A stretch of 64,000 nucleotides of DNA from Streptomyces canus (GTDB lineage Bacteria; Actinomycetota; Actinomycetes; Streptomycetales; Streptomycetaceae): assembly GCF_041435015.1 (NCBI RefSeq), contig NZ_CP107989.1, forward strand, positions 6,944,001 through 7,008,000, in the 5' to 3' direction. Positions 1 to 8,981 of this stretch are shown piece after piece. The translations under genes and the position numbers were made by a program. The stretch's first letter is position 1; every line of letters starts with the position of its first letter. The notes below the pieces were generated by a model. That model saw only the letters and a list, made by a program, of their open reading frames with translations. It was not told the DNA's origin and made no database searches.

Positions 1-675
1 TGGTACGCGGCGGTCACTTTCGACAAACGTGACGCGAGCGGGGTCCTGGACCCTGACGCGCGGTATGCGATCGGCTGGATGAACCACTGGGACTACGCGA
101 ACACCACGCCCACCATCGAGTGCGACGGCTTCAACGGCACCGACTCGATCGTCCGCGAGGTGCGCCTGAAGCACGCGTCGGGTACGTATTACCTGGCGTC
201 CCAGCCGGTGGCGGCCCTGGACGACCATGTGTCGCGCACGGTGGACCTCGGCGACATCGCGGTCGACGGCATCCTGCCGCTCGACTACACCGGTACCGCG
301 TACGAGCTGACCTGTGAGATCACCTGGGACCAACTGGTGGGCGCCGGCCTGCAGTTGCGGCGGTCGTCGGACGGCGGGCGGCACATCGACGCGGGGGTCT
401 ACGGCGACTACGCCTTCGTCAACCGCGGTTACACCGTGAGCCCCGACGCCTCCGGCCGCTGGCAGGAGAGCCGCACGCCGTTCGACCGGTCCGCCGGCAC
501 GGTCCGCCTGCGGATCCTCGTCGACCGCACGTCCGTCGAGATGTTCGTCGGCGACGGCCGGTACGTGCACTCGACCGAGGCCTTTCCCGACCCGTCCGAC
601 ACCGCACTGGCGCTGTTCACGATCGACGGGCAGGCGGTGTTCCGGAACGTGGTGATCCGGGAGTTCGCCGTCTGA
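1..675 (+). CDS. GH32 β-fructosidase (levanase/fructanase type), C-terminal part
   Basis: The reading frame is open from the first base, so the gene starts outside the window; about 224 residues are visible. The string GWMNHWDYA followed by TPT is the end of the five-bladed propeller of GH32 enzymes that release fructose from levan, inulin or sucrose. The rest fits the C-terminal β-sandwich, including DRTSVEMFVGDGR, a conserved GH32 signature. The catalytic Asp, RDP and EC motifs lie upstream of the window, so activity and signal peptide cannot be judged. Family assignment is firm; the exact substrate is not. Confidence 0.9.
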   Translation, partial: WYAAVTFDKRDASGVLDPDARYAIGWMNHWDYANTTPTIECDGFNGTDSIVREVRLKHASGTYYLASQPVAALDDHVSRTVDLGDIAVDGILPLDYTGTAYELTCEITWDQLVGAGLQLRRSSDGGRHIDAGVYGDYAFVNRGYTVSPDASGRWQESRTPFDRSAGTVRLRILVDRTSVEMFVGDGRYVHSTEAFPDPSDTALALFTIDGQAVFRNVVIREFAV

Positions 676-1051
676 TCCGACGGGGAGGTGGCCGGGGCGG
701 GCCGAGAGGCTGTCGACGACCGGAGCGCCAGGTCTCTTCAGCGGTCGAAGTGCGGTCGGCGTCGGGGGGTGCTGTGAAGCCGGTACGGCGGTTGACCCCG
801 CCGGTGAGGAACGCCGTGAGGATGTGGGCACCGAACTGGGGCAGTATGCGCCAGCTGGTGTCCAGGGCGTTCACGTGCTGAACGTTGTTGCTTCGCGGCG
901 TTCATGAACAGCCCCAGGAGCCTGACCGTCAGCAGTGTCCGCCGGGCCCGCGAGCCTCGGCCGCGACGAGGGTGGGCGCCCACGTGGTCTACGCCCACGC
1001 CGCGTAGACCGCCGGGCGCGGCCAGCTGTGGGTGAGGAGCACAAGGGGCTG
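676..1051. other. Intergenic stretch, no recognised gene
   Basis: About 375 bp between the fructosidase stop and the 3' end of the tetR gene. Short open frames on both strands look like chance G/C-rich frames. One of them (minus, from 874) begins with a plausible-looking peptide but matches no family I know. The only structure I see is an inverted repeat at 986-1010, GGTCTACG and CGTAGACC with a 9-nt loop. It lies 3' of tetR and could be a weak terminator, though no T tract follows. Confidence 0.5.
986..1010 (-). terminator. Possible hairpin 3' of tetR
   Basis: Arms GGTCTACG (986-993) and CGTAGACC (1003-1010) are perfect 8-bp complements around a 9-nt loop, about 40 bp after the tetR stop codon. 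High-GC bacteria often use hairpins without a U tract. Assignment as a terminator is an inference from position. Confidence 0.35.
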
Positions 1052-1684
1052 CTACGGGTGCCGGTCGCCGACCGCGGGATCGCCCAGCAGATCCTCCAGG
1101 CCGGCCGACATCCCGGCCAGGAGATCACGCCGCGGGTCGATGAGCCACTGGAGTTGGAGGCCGTCCCACATCGCGACAAGGGCCGCCGCGATCAGCTCGG
1201 GATGCCTCCGGTTCGAGATACGACCCAGCTCCTGGTCCCTGCGCACCGCGGTCGTGAAAGCGGTGACGACCCGCTCGTACCTGTCACGGAACCACTCGTG
1301 CGCCGGGTGGTCGGGAGCCGAGGCCTCCGCGGCCATCAAGGCGAGGAGCCGCAGCATCTCCTGCCTTTCCAGGTTGCGGCGGACGTACCGCAGGACCGCG
1401 TAGGCCACACCCTTTCCCCGGCTGTCGGCCTCGAAGGAGTCGATGCTCGCGGAGTCCGCGTTCTCGAGGACGGCCACGAGGAGCGCGCTCTTGCTCGGAA
1501 AGTGGTGCACGACGCTGGTCAGGCTGAGGTCGAGCTGCTTGGCGATCTCCCTCAGGGACCCTCCACGGTAACCGCGAGCCGCGAACACGGCGGTCGCCGA
1601 GGCGACGATCTCGGCCCTGCGCTGTGCGCTCTTGGCGTACGGGCCTCGGCGAGTGGCCGGACGGGCCGCCGTCTTCTCGGTCAT
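1052..1684 (-). CDS. TetR-family regulator, probable repressor of the glucuronide genes
   Basis: A 210-residue protein with an N-terminal TetR helix-turn-helix: about residues 15-60, with FAARGYRGGSLREIAKQL and the HHFPSK turn. The C-terminal half is the usual variable helical ligand domain. I chose the ATG at 1684 because the residues before it do not resemble the family and the HTH then sits at its normal distance. The gene is divergent from the sugar-binding protein at 1860 with 175 bp between. In enterobacteria the β-glucuronidase operon is also controlled by a TetR-family protein (UidR). By analogy this gene probably represses the downstream transporter and uidA-like gene; no operator was identified with confidence. 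Confidence 0.85.
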   Translation of the reverse strand: MTEKTAARPATRRGPYAKSAQRRAEIVASATAVFAARGYRGGSLREIAKQLDLSLTSVVHHFPSKSALLVAVLENADSASIDSFEADSRGKGVAYAVLRYVRRNLERQEMLRLLALMAAEASAPDHPAHEWFRDRYERVVTAFTTAVRRDQELGRISNRRHPELIAAALVAMWDGLQLQWLIDPRRDLLAGMSAGLEDLLGDPAVGDRHP

Positions 1685-1859
1685 ACCCCCAACCCTAAGC
1701 GGGCGGTGCGGGGCAGTGTCCGGCCGATAATCCGCCAACATCACCCTGACTGAAAGTGTGGCACCTGTTCGGTTTTCGCTGTACGGTCTCGCTGACCCAC
1801 ACCACGACGTGCGGTAGGGCCGCTCACGCATCCACCGGGTGGAGAGGAGACGGACAAGG

Positions 1860-3152
1860 ATGTCCACCTCGCATATGTCGAAAGCGATCATCGGCGGTCT
1901 GGCCGCCACACTGGTTCTGGCCGGTTGCGGCCGGTCCGACACACAAGGCAGTGGGGGCGCCAAGGGCGCTCCCATCAGCGACTCACCTGCCAAGGGCGAG
2001 ATCAACGTTTGGGCCATGGGTACCGAGGGTGAGCGCCTGCCCGAGTTGGCCGCGCGCTTCCGGAAGGCCAATCCGGACGCGAAGGTGAAGGTCACGGCCA
2101 TCCCGTGGCAGGACTACGCCAAGAAGGTCGAAACGGCGATCGCCTCCCAGGACACGCCGGACGCCACGCTCGTCGGATCCGCCGACCTGACGAACTTCGC
2201 CTCGACGGGCGGGCTCGAGCAGGTGCCGGCCGGTCTCGTCGACACCTCGTCCTTCTACCGAGGCGCCGCTCAGAGCACCACGTACGACGGGGGCACGTAC
2301 GGCGTCCCCTGGTACGTGGACACCCGCGTCCTGTTCTACCGCAAGGACCTGGCACAGGCAGCCGGAGTCTCCGCGCCGAAGACCTGGAAGGAGTACGGCC
2401 CGTTCCTCAAGGCCCTCCAGAAGCAGGGAGCGAAGTGGGGACTGGCGCTGCCCACCGGCGTGGCGGCGAGTTGGCAGAGCGTGCTGCCCTTCATGTGGGA
2501 GGCCGGCGCGCATCTCATGAACGAGGACAACACCAAGTTCGCCTTCGACACACCCGAGGCGCTCAAGGGGCTGGAGTACTACGAGTCGTTCTTCACGTCG
2601 AAGACCTCGACCCGCAACGGGACGGTGAGTCTGGGGGAGATCGAGCCGCAGTTCGTCGCCGGTTCCACCGCGGCACTCATCTCGGGCCCCTGGGAAACGG
2701 CACTGCTGAAGGGGGCGGGCGGAGCGGATTTCGTCAAGGACAAGGTGGGGGTCGCCACGCTCCCCAAGGGGCCGACGTCCAACGCCAGCTTCATCGGGGG
2801 AGGGCACTGGGCGGTGTTCAAGAACGCGAAGAACCGCGACGGTGCCTGGAAGTTCATCCGGTGGCTCTCCCGGCCCGACGTCCAGCAGGACTGGTACGAA
2901 CAGTCCGGAGACCTTCCCGCCGTGCAGGCGGCCTGGAATGAGGGGAAGCTCACGTCGGACCCGACGCTGGCCGTCTTCCGATCCCAGCTCCGGACCGCGC
3001 TGCCCGGCCCGACCGTCACCACGTGGAAGCAGGTCGCAGCGGTCCTCGATGCCGAGATCGAGAAGGTGGCCAAGGGGGTCTCGTCACCGAAGGCCGCCCT
3101 GGAACGGATCCAGGCGAAAGCGTCCGCGATCGGAACGGGGCAGCCCCGATGA
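1860..3152 (+). CDS. ABC transporter solute-binding lipoprotein, probable glycoside/glucuronide binder
   Basis: A 430-residue family 1 extracellular sugar-binding protein. It has a type II signal peptide with lipobox LAGC (Cys23), so it should be anchored outside the membrane. The ATG at 1860 is preceded by a GAGGAG-type ribosome site; an in-frame GTG at 1839 would only add seven residues. Body motifs such as the INVWAMGTEG start and the GPWETALLKG and GGGHWAVFKN segments are typical of the family. The stop overlaps the start of the first permease (ATGA). The neighbouring β-glucuronidase suggests β-glucuronides as ligand; this is inference. Confidence 0.9.
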   Translation: MSTSHMSKAIIGGLAATLVLAGCGRSDTQGSGGAKGAPISDSPAKGEINVWAMGTEGERLPELAARFRKANPDAKVKVTAIPWQDYAKKVETAIASQDTPDATLVGSADLTNFASTGGLEQVPAGLVDTSSFYRGAAQSTTYDGGTYGVPWYVDTRVLFYRKDLAQAAGVSAPKTWKEYGPFLKALQKQGAKWGLALPTGVAASWQSVLPFMWEAGAHLMNEDNTKFAFDTPEALKGLEYYESFFTSKTSTRNGTVSLGEIEPQFVAGSTAALISGPWETALLKGAGGADFVKDKVGVATLPKGPTSNASFIGGGHWAVFKNAKNRDGAWKFIRWLSRPDVQQDWYEQSGDLPAVQAAWNEGKLTSDPTLAVFRSQLRTALPGPTVTTWKQVAAVLDAEIEKVAKGVSSPKAALERIQAKASAIGTGQPR

Positions 3153-4102
3153 CCACGGCCACCTCCCTGAAACCCGCACGCGAGGTGTCTTCCACCCGGC
3201 AGCCGACTCAGCGGTCCAGGCGCGGTTCCGGACACCTGCGGCGCACAGTGGTCGCCTGGGCCTTCTGCTCACCCTTCGTCCTGCTGTTCGGCACGTTCGG
3301 CATCTGGCCGGTCTTCTCGTCACTGTCGATGAGCGTCACCGACATCACCAGCAGGGACGTGCGGACGCCCTTCAGCGTCACCTTCGTCGGCCTGGAGAAC
3401 TACACCGCGCTCTTCGACGATCCCACCTTCGTCCGCGCCGCTTTGAACACGCTCTACTTCGTCGCGGTGGGCATACCCCTGACGATGCTGCTCTCCCTCG
3501 CCGTCGCCGTCGCGCTCAACTCCGGGATCCAGCGGGCGAAGGGCTTCTTCCGGGTCGCCTACTTCGCCCCGGTCGTGACGAGCATCGTGGCGGTGGCGGT
3601 CGTGTGGAGGTACCTCTACAAGTCCGACGGAATGATCAACTCGCTCCTGTCCGTGGTGGGAATCTCCGGGCCGGACTGGCTGAACGATCCCGACTGGTCC
3701 ATGCCCGCCCTCATACTGATGGCCGTCTGGCGGCACTTCGGCATCCCCATGGTGATCTTCCTGGCGGGCCTGCAGTCGATACCGCCCGAACTGCACGAGG
3801 CGGCCGTCGTGGACGGCGCGTCCCGCTGGCGGGCCTTCCGCAGCGTGACCTTGCCGCTGCTGCGGCCCACCACGCTGGTGGTCGCCATCCTGCTCAGCAT
3901 CAGCTACCTCCAGTTCTTCGAGGAACCGTTCGTCATGACGAGCGGCGGCCCCTTGGACAGCACGACGTCGATCAGCTACTACGCCTACCAGCAATTCGGC
4001 TTCGGGAACTACGGAGTGGCATCGGCCGCGTCCTATGTGCTGGTCACCGCGATCGCCCTGCTGAGCCTTCTTCAGTTCCGCATCTTCCGAGCGAGGGCCT
4101 GA
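3149..4102 (+). CDS. Sugar ABC transporter permease, MalF/UgpA type
   Basis: A 317-residue inner-membrane permease with six predicted membrane segments after a basic N-terminus of about 35 residues. The EAA loop that docks the ATPase is clear (HEAAVVDGASRWRAF, followed by LPLL). The ATG overlaps the binding-protein stop by four bases, which fixes the start and implies translational coupling. It pairs with the next permease. No ATP-binding subunit gene is nearby. In Streptomyces the shared ATPase MsiK energises many such importers, which is the likely case here. Confidence 0.9.
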   Translation: MTTATSLKPAREVSSTRQPTQRSRRGSGHLRRTVVAWAFCSPFVLLFGTFGIWPVFSSLSMSVTDITSRDVRTPFSVTFVGLENYTALFDDPTFVRAALNTLYFVAVGIPLTMLLSLAVAVALNSGIQRAKGFFRVAYFAPVVTSIVAVAVVWRYLYKSDGMINSLLSVVGISGPDWLNDPDWSMPALILMAVWRHFGIPMVIFLAGLQSIPPELHEAAVVDGASRWRAFRSVTLPLLRPTTLVVAILLSISYLQFFEEPFVMTSGGPLDSTTSISYYAYQQFGFGNYGVASAASYVLVTAIALLSLLQFRIFRARA

Positions 4103-4103
4103 C

Positions 4104-4979
4104 ATGACCGCCACCGCCACAACGACGGGACCAGCCTTCCGGGACCGGCGCCCGTCCCGGCGAGTCCCCACCGCTCGTCTCGTTCTCTACGGCGCCCTCG
4201 TGCTCGGACTGCTCGCGACGCTGGCGCCCTTCGCCTGGATGTTCCTCGGCTCGGTGAAACCGACGGGCGAGATCGTCGCCCATCCGAGTTCCTGGCTTCC
4301 CCGGACCCCGACCCTCGCCAACTTCGAACAACTGCTGTCCAAGCAGAACTTCGGACTGTACTTCCTGAACAGCACAGTCGTCGCCGTGGCCTGTGTGCTG
4401 GGAAACCTGCTGTTCTGCTCGATGGCCGGATACGCCTTCGCGAAGATCGAGTTCGCGGGGAAACGTCTGCTCTTCGGCCTCGTCCTCACCATGCTGATCA
4501 TCCCCGGCGTCACCACCTTCGTCCCGCTGTTCGTGCTCGTCAGCAACATGGGACTGGGCAACTCCTACCTCGGGCTCATCCTGCCCTTCCTCGTGACACC
4601 GTTCGGCGTGTTCATCATGCGGCAGTTCATCCGGGACATCCCGGACGCCCTCGTCGAGGCGGCGCGCCTCGACGGTGCGGGCGAGGCCCGGATCTTCCTC
4701 AGGGTGATCCTGCCGTTGACACGGCCGGCGCTGGCGACACTGGCGATCCTCACCTTCCTCGCGCAGTGGAACAACTTCCTGTGGCCGCTCGTCATCGCGC
4801 AGACCGAGGACCACTACACGCTGCCCGTCGCCCTCGCCCTCTTCTCCACGGGAGCCAACGGCACCAACTACGGCCTGCTGCTGGCCGGGGCGGTCACGGT
4901 CGTCACACCGATCATCCTGCTCTTCCTCGCCCTGCAACGGCATTTCATCCAGGGCATCGCCAACACCGGCATCAAGTAG
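4104..4979 (+). CDS. Sugar ABC transporter permease, MalG/UgpE type
   Basis: A 291-residue permease with six predicted membrane segments. The EAA motif is EAARLDGAGEARIFLRVILP, and the C-terminal FIQGIANTGIK ending is typical of the MalG side of carbohydrate importers. It starts one base after the stop of its partner permease, so the three transport genes form one operon with the β-glucuronidase 88 bp downstream. Confidence 0.92.
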   Translation: MTATATTTGPAFRDRRPSRRVPTARLVLYGALVLGLLATLAPFAWMFLGSVKPTGEIVAHPSSWLPRTPTLANFEQLLSKQNFGLYFLNSTVVAVACVLGNLLFCSMAGYAFAKIEFAGKRLLFGLVLTMLIIPGVTTFVPLFVLVSNMGLGNSYLGLILPFLVTPFGVFIMRQFIRDIPDALVEAARLDGAGEARIFLRVILPLTRPALATLAILTFLAQWNNFLWPLVIAQTEDHYTLPVALALFSTGANGTNYGLLLAGAVTVVTPIILLFLALQRHFIQGIANTGIK

Positions 4980-5067
4980 ACCGGGCCGCCCCCCGCCCTG
5001 GGTGCCCTTCGTCCCCGTCCTTTCGACCGCCGCGTCGACAGACGCACACGGAACAGGAGAACCAGCC

Positions 5068-6873
5068 ATGCTTCGTCCCCAGGACGGCCCCACTCGTGAA
5101 CGCCGCTCTCTCGGCGGCCTGTGGAGCTTCCGCCTGGACGCGGAGGGTGCCGGCCGTGCCGAGGGGTGGTGGCGCTCGCAGCTCGCGGGCGCCGTGGACA
5201 TCCCTGTGCCGGCCAGCTACAACGACATCTTCCCGGACACGACCGTCCGTGACCATGTCGGCGACGTCTGGTACCAGACACAGGTATGGGTTCCCGCTGG
5301 GTGGGCGGGGCAACGGACGGTACTCCGCTTCGACTCCGCGACGCATCGCGCCACGGCCTGGGTCAACGATGTCGAGGTCGTTCGGCACGAAGGCGGCTAC
5401 ACCCCCTTCGAGGCCGACGTCACGGCGCACCTGCGGCCCGGTGCCGAGAACCGTGTCACCGTCGTCGTCAACAACGAGCTGACCTGGGAGTCGATACCCC
5501 CCGGCCGAGTGGAGGAACGCGAGGACGGCCGCCGGGTGCAGCGCTACTTCCACGACTTCTTCAACTACGCGGGACTGCACCGGCCCGTGTGGCTCTACAC
5601 CACGCCCCTTGTCCACATCACCGACATCACCGTGACCACCTGCCTGGAGGACACGACCGGCCTCGTGGCCTATCGCGTGGACAGCACCGCACAAGCCGAA
5701 GAGCACGTCGTACGTGTCGCGCTGCGCGACGCCTCCGGGGCCGAGGTCCAGGCCGCCACCGGAGCGGTGGGGACCCTCAGGATCGCCGACGTGCACCCCT
5801 GGGCGCCCGGGGACGGCTACCTGTACGAACTCGAGGCCACGGTGTGGAGCACCTCCGGCGACCTCGTCGACAGTTACCGGCAGTCCGTGGGCGTGCGCAC
5901 GGTGGAGGTACGGGGCAAGGAATTCCTGATCAACGGAATCCCCTTCTACTTCAAGGGCTTCGGCAAACACGAGGACGCCGCCGTGCGCGGCAGGGCGCAC
6001 GACGACACCCTGATGGTGCATGACTTCGCCCTGCTGGACTGGACCGGCGCGAACTCGTTCCGCACCTCGCACTACCCCTACGCCGAGGAGGTGCTGGACT
6101 ACGCGGACCGACAGGGTGTGGTGGTCATCGACGAGACGGCGGCCGTCGGCCTGAACCTGAACATCGCGGGAGGTGTCTTCGGCTCCGGCCGGAAGGTGTC
6201 CACGTTCTCGCCCGACACCGTGGGTGAGAGCACACTTCGCACGCACCTGCAGGCGGTGAGGGAGCTCGTGGAGCGCGACAAGAACCATCCGAGTGTCGTG
6301 CTGTGGTCCATCGCCAACGAGCCGGACAACGTCCAGCCAGAGGCGCGCGACTACTTCGCGCCTCTGGCTGCCGAGGCACGCCGGCTGGATCCCTCACGGC
6401 CCGTCGCCTACGTCAACGCGCTGATGGGGAAACCGGACGAGTGCGTGGTCACCGACCTGTTCGACGTCGTGCTTCTCAACCGTTACTACGGCTGGTACTT
6501 CGGCCCCGACGACCTGGCGGCGGCCGAGACGGAGCTGGAGGCGGAACTGCGGCAGTGGGCCGAGAACGACAAGCCCATCGTCATCACCGAGTACGGATCG
6601 GACGCCTACCCCGGACTGCGCGGCGTCGTACCCAGCCCGTGGACCGAGGAGTACCAGACCGAACTGCTCGACGTGTATCACCGGGTGTTCGACCGTGTCG
6701 ACGCGGTCGTCGGCGAGCAGGTCTGGAACTTCGCCGACTTCGCCACCGCGCCCGGTGTCTTCCGTGTCGACGGCAACAAGAAGGGCGTATTCACCCGCGA
6801 ACGTCGCCCGAAGAGCGCGGCGTTCAGTCTGCGCGCCCGCTGGCGGAAGGCCGACTCCGACTCAACGGACTGA
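5068..6873 (+). CDS. uidA: β-glucuronidase, GH2
   Basis: A 601-residue GH2 enzyme that aligns almost end to end with E. coli UidA (603 residues), beginning MLRPQDGPTRERRSLGGLW. It should hydrolyse β-D-glucuronides to glucuronate. The acid/base Glu is E418 in WSIANEPDN and the nucleophile is E508 in VITEYGSDAYPGL. The NKKG motif (N570-K572), which reads the sugar carboxylate and separates glucuronidases from β-galactosidases, is intact. There is no signal peptide, so it acts in the cytoplasm on sugars brought in by the upstream importer. The ATG has GGAG-like bases 8-12 nt upstream. It ends 22 bp from the convergent VWA gene. Confidence 0.96.
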   Translation: MLRPQDGPTRERRSLGGLWSFRLDAEGAGRAEGWWRSQLAGAVDIPVPASYNDIFPDTTVRDHVGDVWYQTQVWVPAGWAGQRTVLRFDSATHRATAWVNDVEVVRHEGGYTPFEADVTAHLRPGAENRVTVVVNNELTWESIPPGRVEEREDGRRVQRYFHDFFNYAGLHRPVWLYTTPLVHITDITVTTCLEDTTGLVAYRVDSTAQAEEHVVRVALRDASGAEVQAATGAVGTLRIADVHPWAPGDGYLYELEATVWSTSGDLVDSYRQSVGVRTVEVRGKEFLINGIPFYFKGFGKHEDAAVRGRAHDDTLMVHDFALLDWTGANSFRTSHYPYAEEVLDYADRQGVVVIDETAAVGLNLNIAGGVFGSGRKVSTFSPDTVGESTLRTHLQAVRELVERDKNHPSVVLWSIANEPDNVQPEARDYFAPLAAEARRLDPSRPVAYVNALMGKPDECVVTDLFDVVLLNRYYGWYFGPDDLAAAETELEAELRQWAENDKPIVITEYGSDAYPGLRGVVPSPWTEEYQTELLDVYHRVFDRVDAVVGEQVWNFADFATAPGVFRVDGNKKGVFTRERRPKSAAFSLRARWRKADSDSTD

Positions 6874-6895
6874 CGACGCGGTTGACTCATCGCAT

Positions 6896-7954
6896 TCAGA
6901 GCATGATGAGCAGACGTGTCTCCGGCTTGAGTTTCCTGTTCACCGAACGACTCTGCACGTACACCTCCAACCTGGGGTTGTTCCCCGCTTTCACGGAGAC
7001 GGTCCCCTGGACATCCGTACCGAACAAAAGGCTGCGTGCCGCGTCGCCGGTATAGGCGCGGTCGGTGTCCTTTTCGACCACGATGACTTCCTTGTTCTGC
7101 TGAACCTGAGCCCGGGCGCCCAGCTGGTAGTAACAGGAGCCTCGTTCGTACGTCACGCCCGGATGCGAGTTGACGAAGGAGCGAATCTCGACCTCCTTGT
7201 CGACTTTCAGGAGCCGGTATTTGTCGGCCGGAATCGGTTCGAGGTTCGCCCGCACGTCGTCGACCGATATGTCCTGGCCGACGGCGAAAAGGTTCTTCGT
7301 GCCGCGCACCCCCTGCTCTCGTCCGCGGAGGAAGCTGGTGGCGGCAGCGCGCACGGTGCCGATCGCCTCCTCGACGCCCTTCTGGGAGTCCGCATCCCAG
7401 ATGGCGATGTTGCCGGCCGGGAAACCGTAGTTCTGGGCGGTGCGCTTGGCCAGGGAGTTCGGCACGAGGATCGCGGAGGTCCAGTGGCCCGGAAGCCCGC
7501 GCATCTTCGCCGTGATCTTGTCGAGCCAGGGGCCGAGGATGGTCATGTCCCCGTCGTGCCGCCTGTCGCCGCCGGAGGCGTTCTCCTCACCGTCCGTGAC
7601 GACGATCTGGAGGAAGCTGTGCTCGCCATATTCCTCCCAGATATGGCCCAGGTCGTCCAGGGACTTCAGAGAGGCCTCGATGAGGGCCGTAGCGCCATTG
7701 TTGACCTGGTACAGCCCCCGCATGGACGGCAGATGCTTCACGTCCATGTCCCAGACCAGGTTCTCCACCTTGTGATCGAAGGAATAGAGGCTGATCCGTG
7801 TCTCGTGGCCGAGGCTGTCCGACTCCGCCTTCAGCCCCGCCACGAACTCGTCCACCACCTGAATGAGCTGACTTTGGTGCGGACGCATCGAACCCGAACA
7901 GTCCACCACCAGCGCGACGTGATTCACCTTGTGCTGGATCTTGTTTGCGGACAC
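6896..7954 (-). CDS. VWA-domain protein
   Basis: A 352-residue cytoplasmic protein with an N-terminal von Willebrand A domain. The metal-site motif is VVDCSGSM (D18, S20, S22) and the second site is VVTDGEEN. The GTG start at 7954 follows a strong GGAGGGGG ribosome site; a longer frame exists but lacks such a site. The C-terminal half (after about residue 205) is a β-rich region of unknown fold. The family is common in Streptomyces, often near tellurium-resistance-like or protein-assembly genes, but its job is unknown. It lies 43 bp after the CitE-type lyase gene on the same strand and could be co-transcribed with it. Confidence 0.85.
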   Translation of the reverse strand: MSANKIQHKVNHVALVVDCSGSMRPHQSQLIQVVDEFVAGLKAESDSLGHETRISLYSFDHKVENLVWDMDVKHLPSMRGLYQVNNGATALIEASLKSLDDLGHIWEEYGEHSFLQIVVTDGEENASGGDRRHDGDMTILGPWLDKITAKMRGLPGHWTSAILVPNSLAKRTAQNYGFPAGNIAIWDADSQKGVEEAIGTVRAAATSFLRGREQGVRGTKNLFAVGQDISVDDVRANLEPIPADKYRLLKVDKEVEIRSFVNSHPGVTYERGSCYYQLGARAQVQQNKEVIVVEKDTDRAYTGDAARSLLFGTDVQGTVSVKAGNNPRLEVYVQSRSVNRKLKPETRLLIML

Positions 7955-7997
7955 GTTTGTGTTCCCCCTCCGAGGCTCCCCGAATGATGTCTTCATT

Positions 7998-8981
7998 TTA
8001 TGAGGAGGCACTGACAACAGCGCTGACGCGAACCAGCGCTTCGTGTCGTTCGAGGACAAGGCGTGCCGTAGCGGCCATGGCCTCGTCGACCATCTCGCCT
8101 CGGAACACGACCGCGCCCGTCCCCTCCCGCTGTGCCGCCTCGACCGCCGCGATCAGCTCTGCGCAGCGGGCGACTTCGTCGGGACCGGGAGAGAACACGT
8201 CGTTGATCACGGGGACATGGGAGGGGTGGATCGCCATCATCCCTTCGTAGCCGAGGGAGCGGTTCTGTTCGGCGAATGAGCGCAGCCCCGGCAGATCGGT
8301 GATGCGCGTCCACAATCCGCTGACCGGGTGCGGTACTCCGGCTGCCCTGGCGTCCAGCAGGACGCGGGAGCGCAGAGACAGCGTTTCGGTTCCCTCGGGG
8401 CTCCAGCGGTAGCCGACGGCGCGTTCCACGTCGCCTCCGGGGGCGGTGAGTGCGCCCAAGTAGGCGATGCGTGAGGCGGCTCGGGCGATGTCGTAGGCCT
8501 CGCGCAGGCCACAGGCCGTCTCCAGCAGGGGCACCAGAGCGACCCGCCCCGGCGGCAGGCCCTGTTCCTGTTCGCACCAGCCCAGCAGCCGGTCGGCAAG
8601 CCTCACGTCCTGGGCTGAGCGGACCTTGGGGAGCACGATGCCGGCGAGCCCGGGCCGTACGACCGCCCGCAGTTCCTCGGCACCCGCCCAGCCCTCCAGC
8701 GGGTTGACACGGACGAAGAGGGCCATCCGTCCCGCCTGACCGGACGTCTCGGTGGCGGCCTGCGCGAGGGCGTCGGCCACCTGCGCCCGGGCGGCGAGCT
8801 TGCCGGCGGCGGGCACCGCGTCCTCCAGGTCGAGGATCGCCGCGTCGGCGCCCGCGGCCCGGGCCTTGGGCAACCAGCCGGTTCTGTTGCCGGGGACGAA
8901 GAGGAGGCAGCGCAGCGGGGGCCGGTCGACCGCTGCCGCGTCCACCTCGGCGAGCCTCTCCGAAGGCTCCTCAGATGACAT
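7998..8981 (-). CDS. HpcH/HpaI-CitE family CoA-ester lyase
   Basis: A 327-residue TIM-barrel lyase of the CitE/malyl-CoA/citramalyl-CoA type. It has LLFVPGN at the start of the barrel, the Mg-binding DLEDAV (D51-D54), FVRVNPLEG and VPLLETACGL with the second metal-binding Glu. Such enzymes cleave 3-hydroxyacyl-CoA esters to acetyl-CoA plus a 2-oxoacid. I chose the ATG at 8981, which overlaps the CoA-transferase stop by 11 bases. With the adjacent CoA-transferase and CitMHS transporter it probably degrades an imported di- or tricarboxylate such as citramalate, itaconate or malate. The exact substrate is undetermined. Confidence 0.88.
   Translation of the reverse strand: MSSEEPSERLAEVDAAAVDRPPLRCLLFVPGNRTGWLPKARAAGADAAILDLEDAVPAAGKLAARAQVADALAQAATETSGQAGRMALFVRVNPLEGWAGAEELRAVVRPGLAGIVLPKVRSAQDVRLADRLLGWCEQEQGLPPGRVALVPLLETACGLREAYDIARAASRIAYLGALTAPGGDVERAVGYRWSPEGTETLSLRSRVLLDARAAGVPHPVSGLWTRITDLPGLRSFAEQNRSLGYEGMMAIHPSHVPVINDVFSPGPDEVARCAELIAAVEAAQREGTGAVVFRGEMVDEAMAATARLVLERHEALVRVSAVVSASS

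Noticed and set aside
617..1052. Small minus-strand frames in the first intergenic region as genes or transposase remnants
   Set aside because: No motif, ribosome site or family match could be supported.
1685..1859. TetR operator in the glucuronide promoter region
   Set aside because: GTGTGG and CCACAC words are about 40 bp apart and no compact palindrome is evident; left unassigned.
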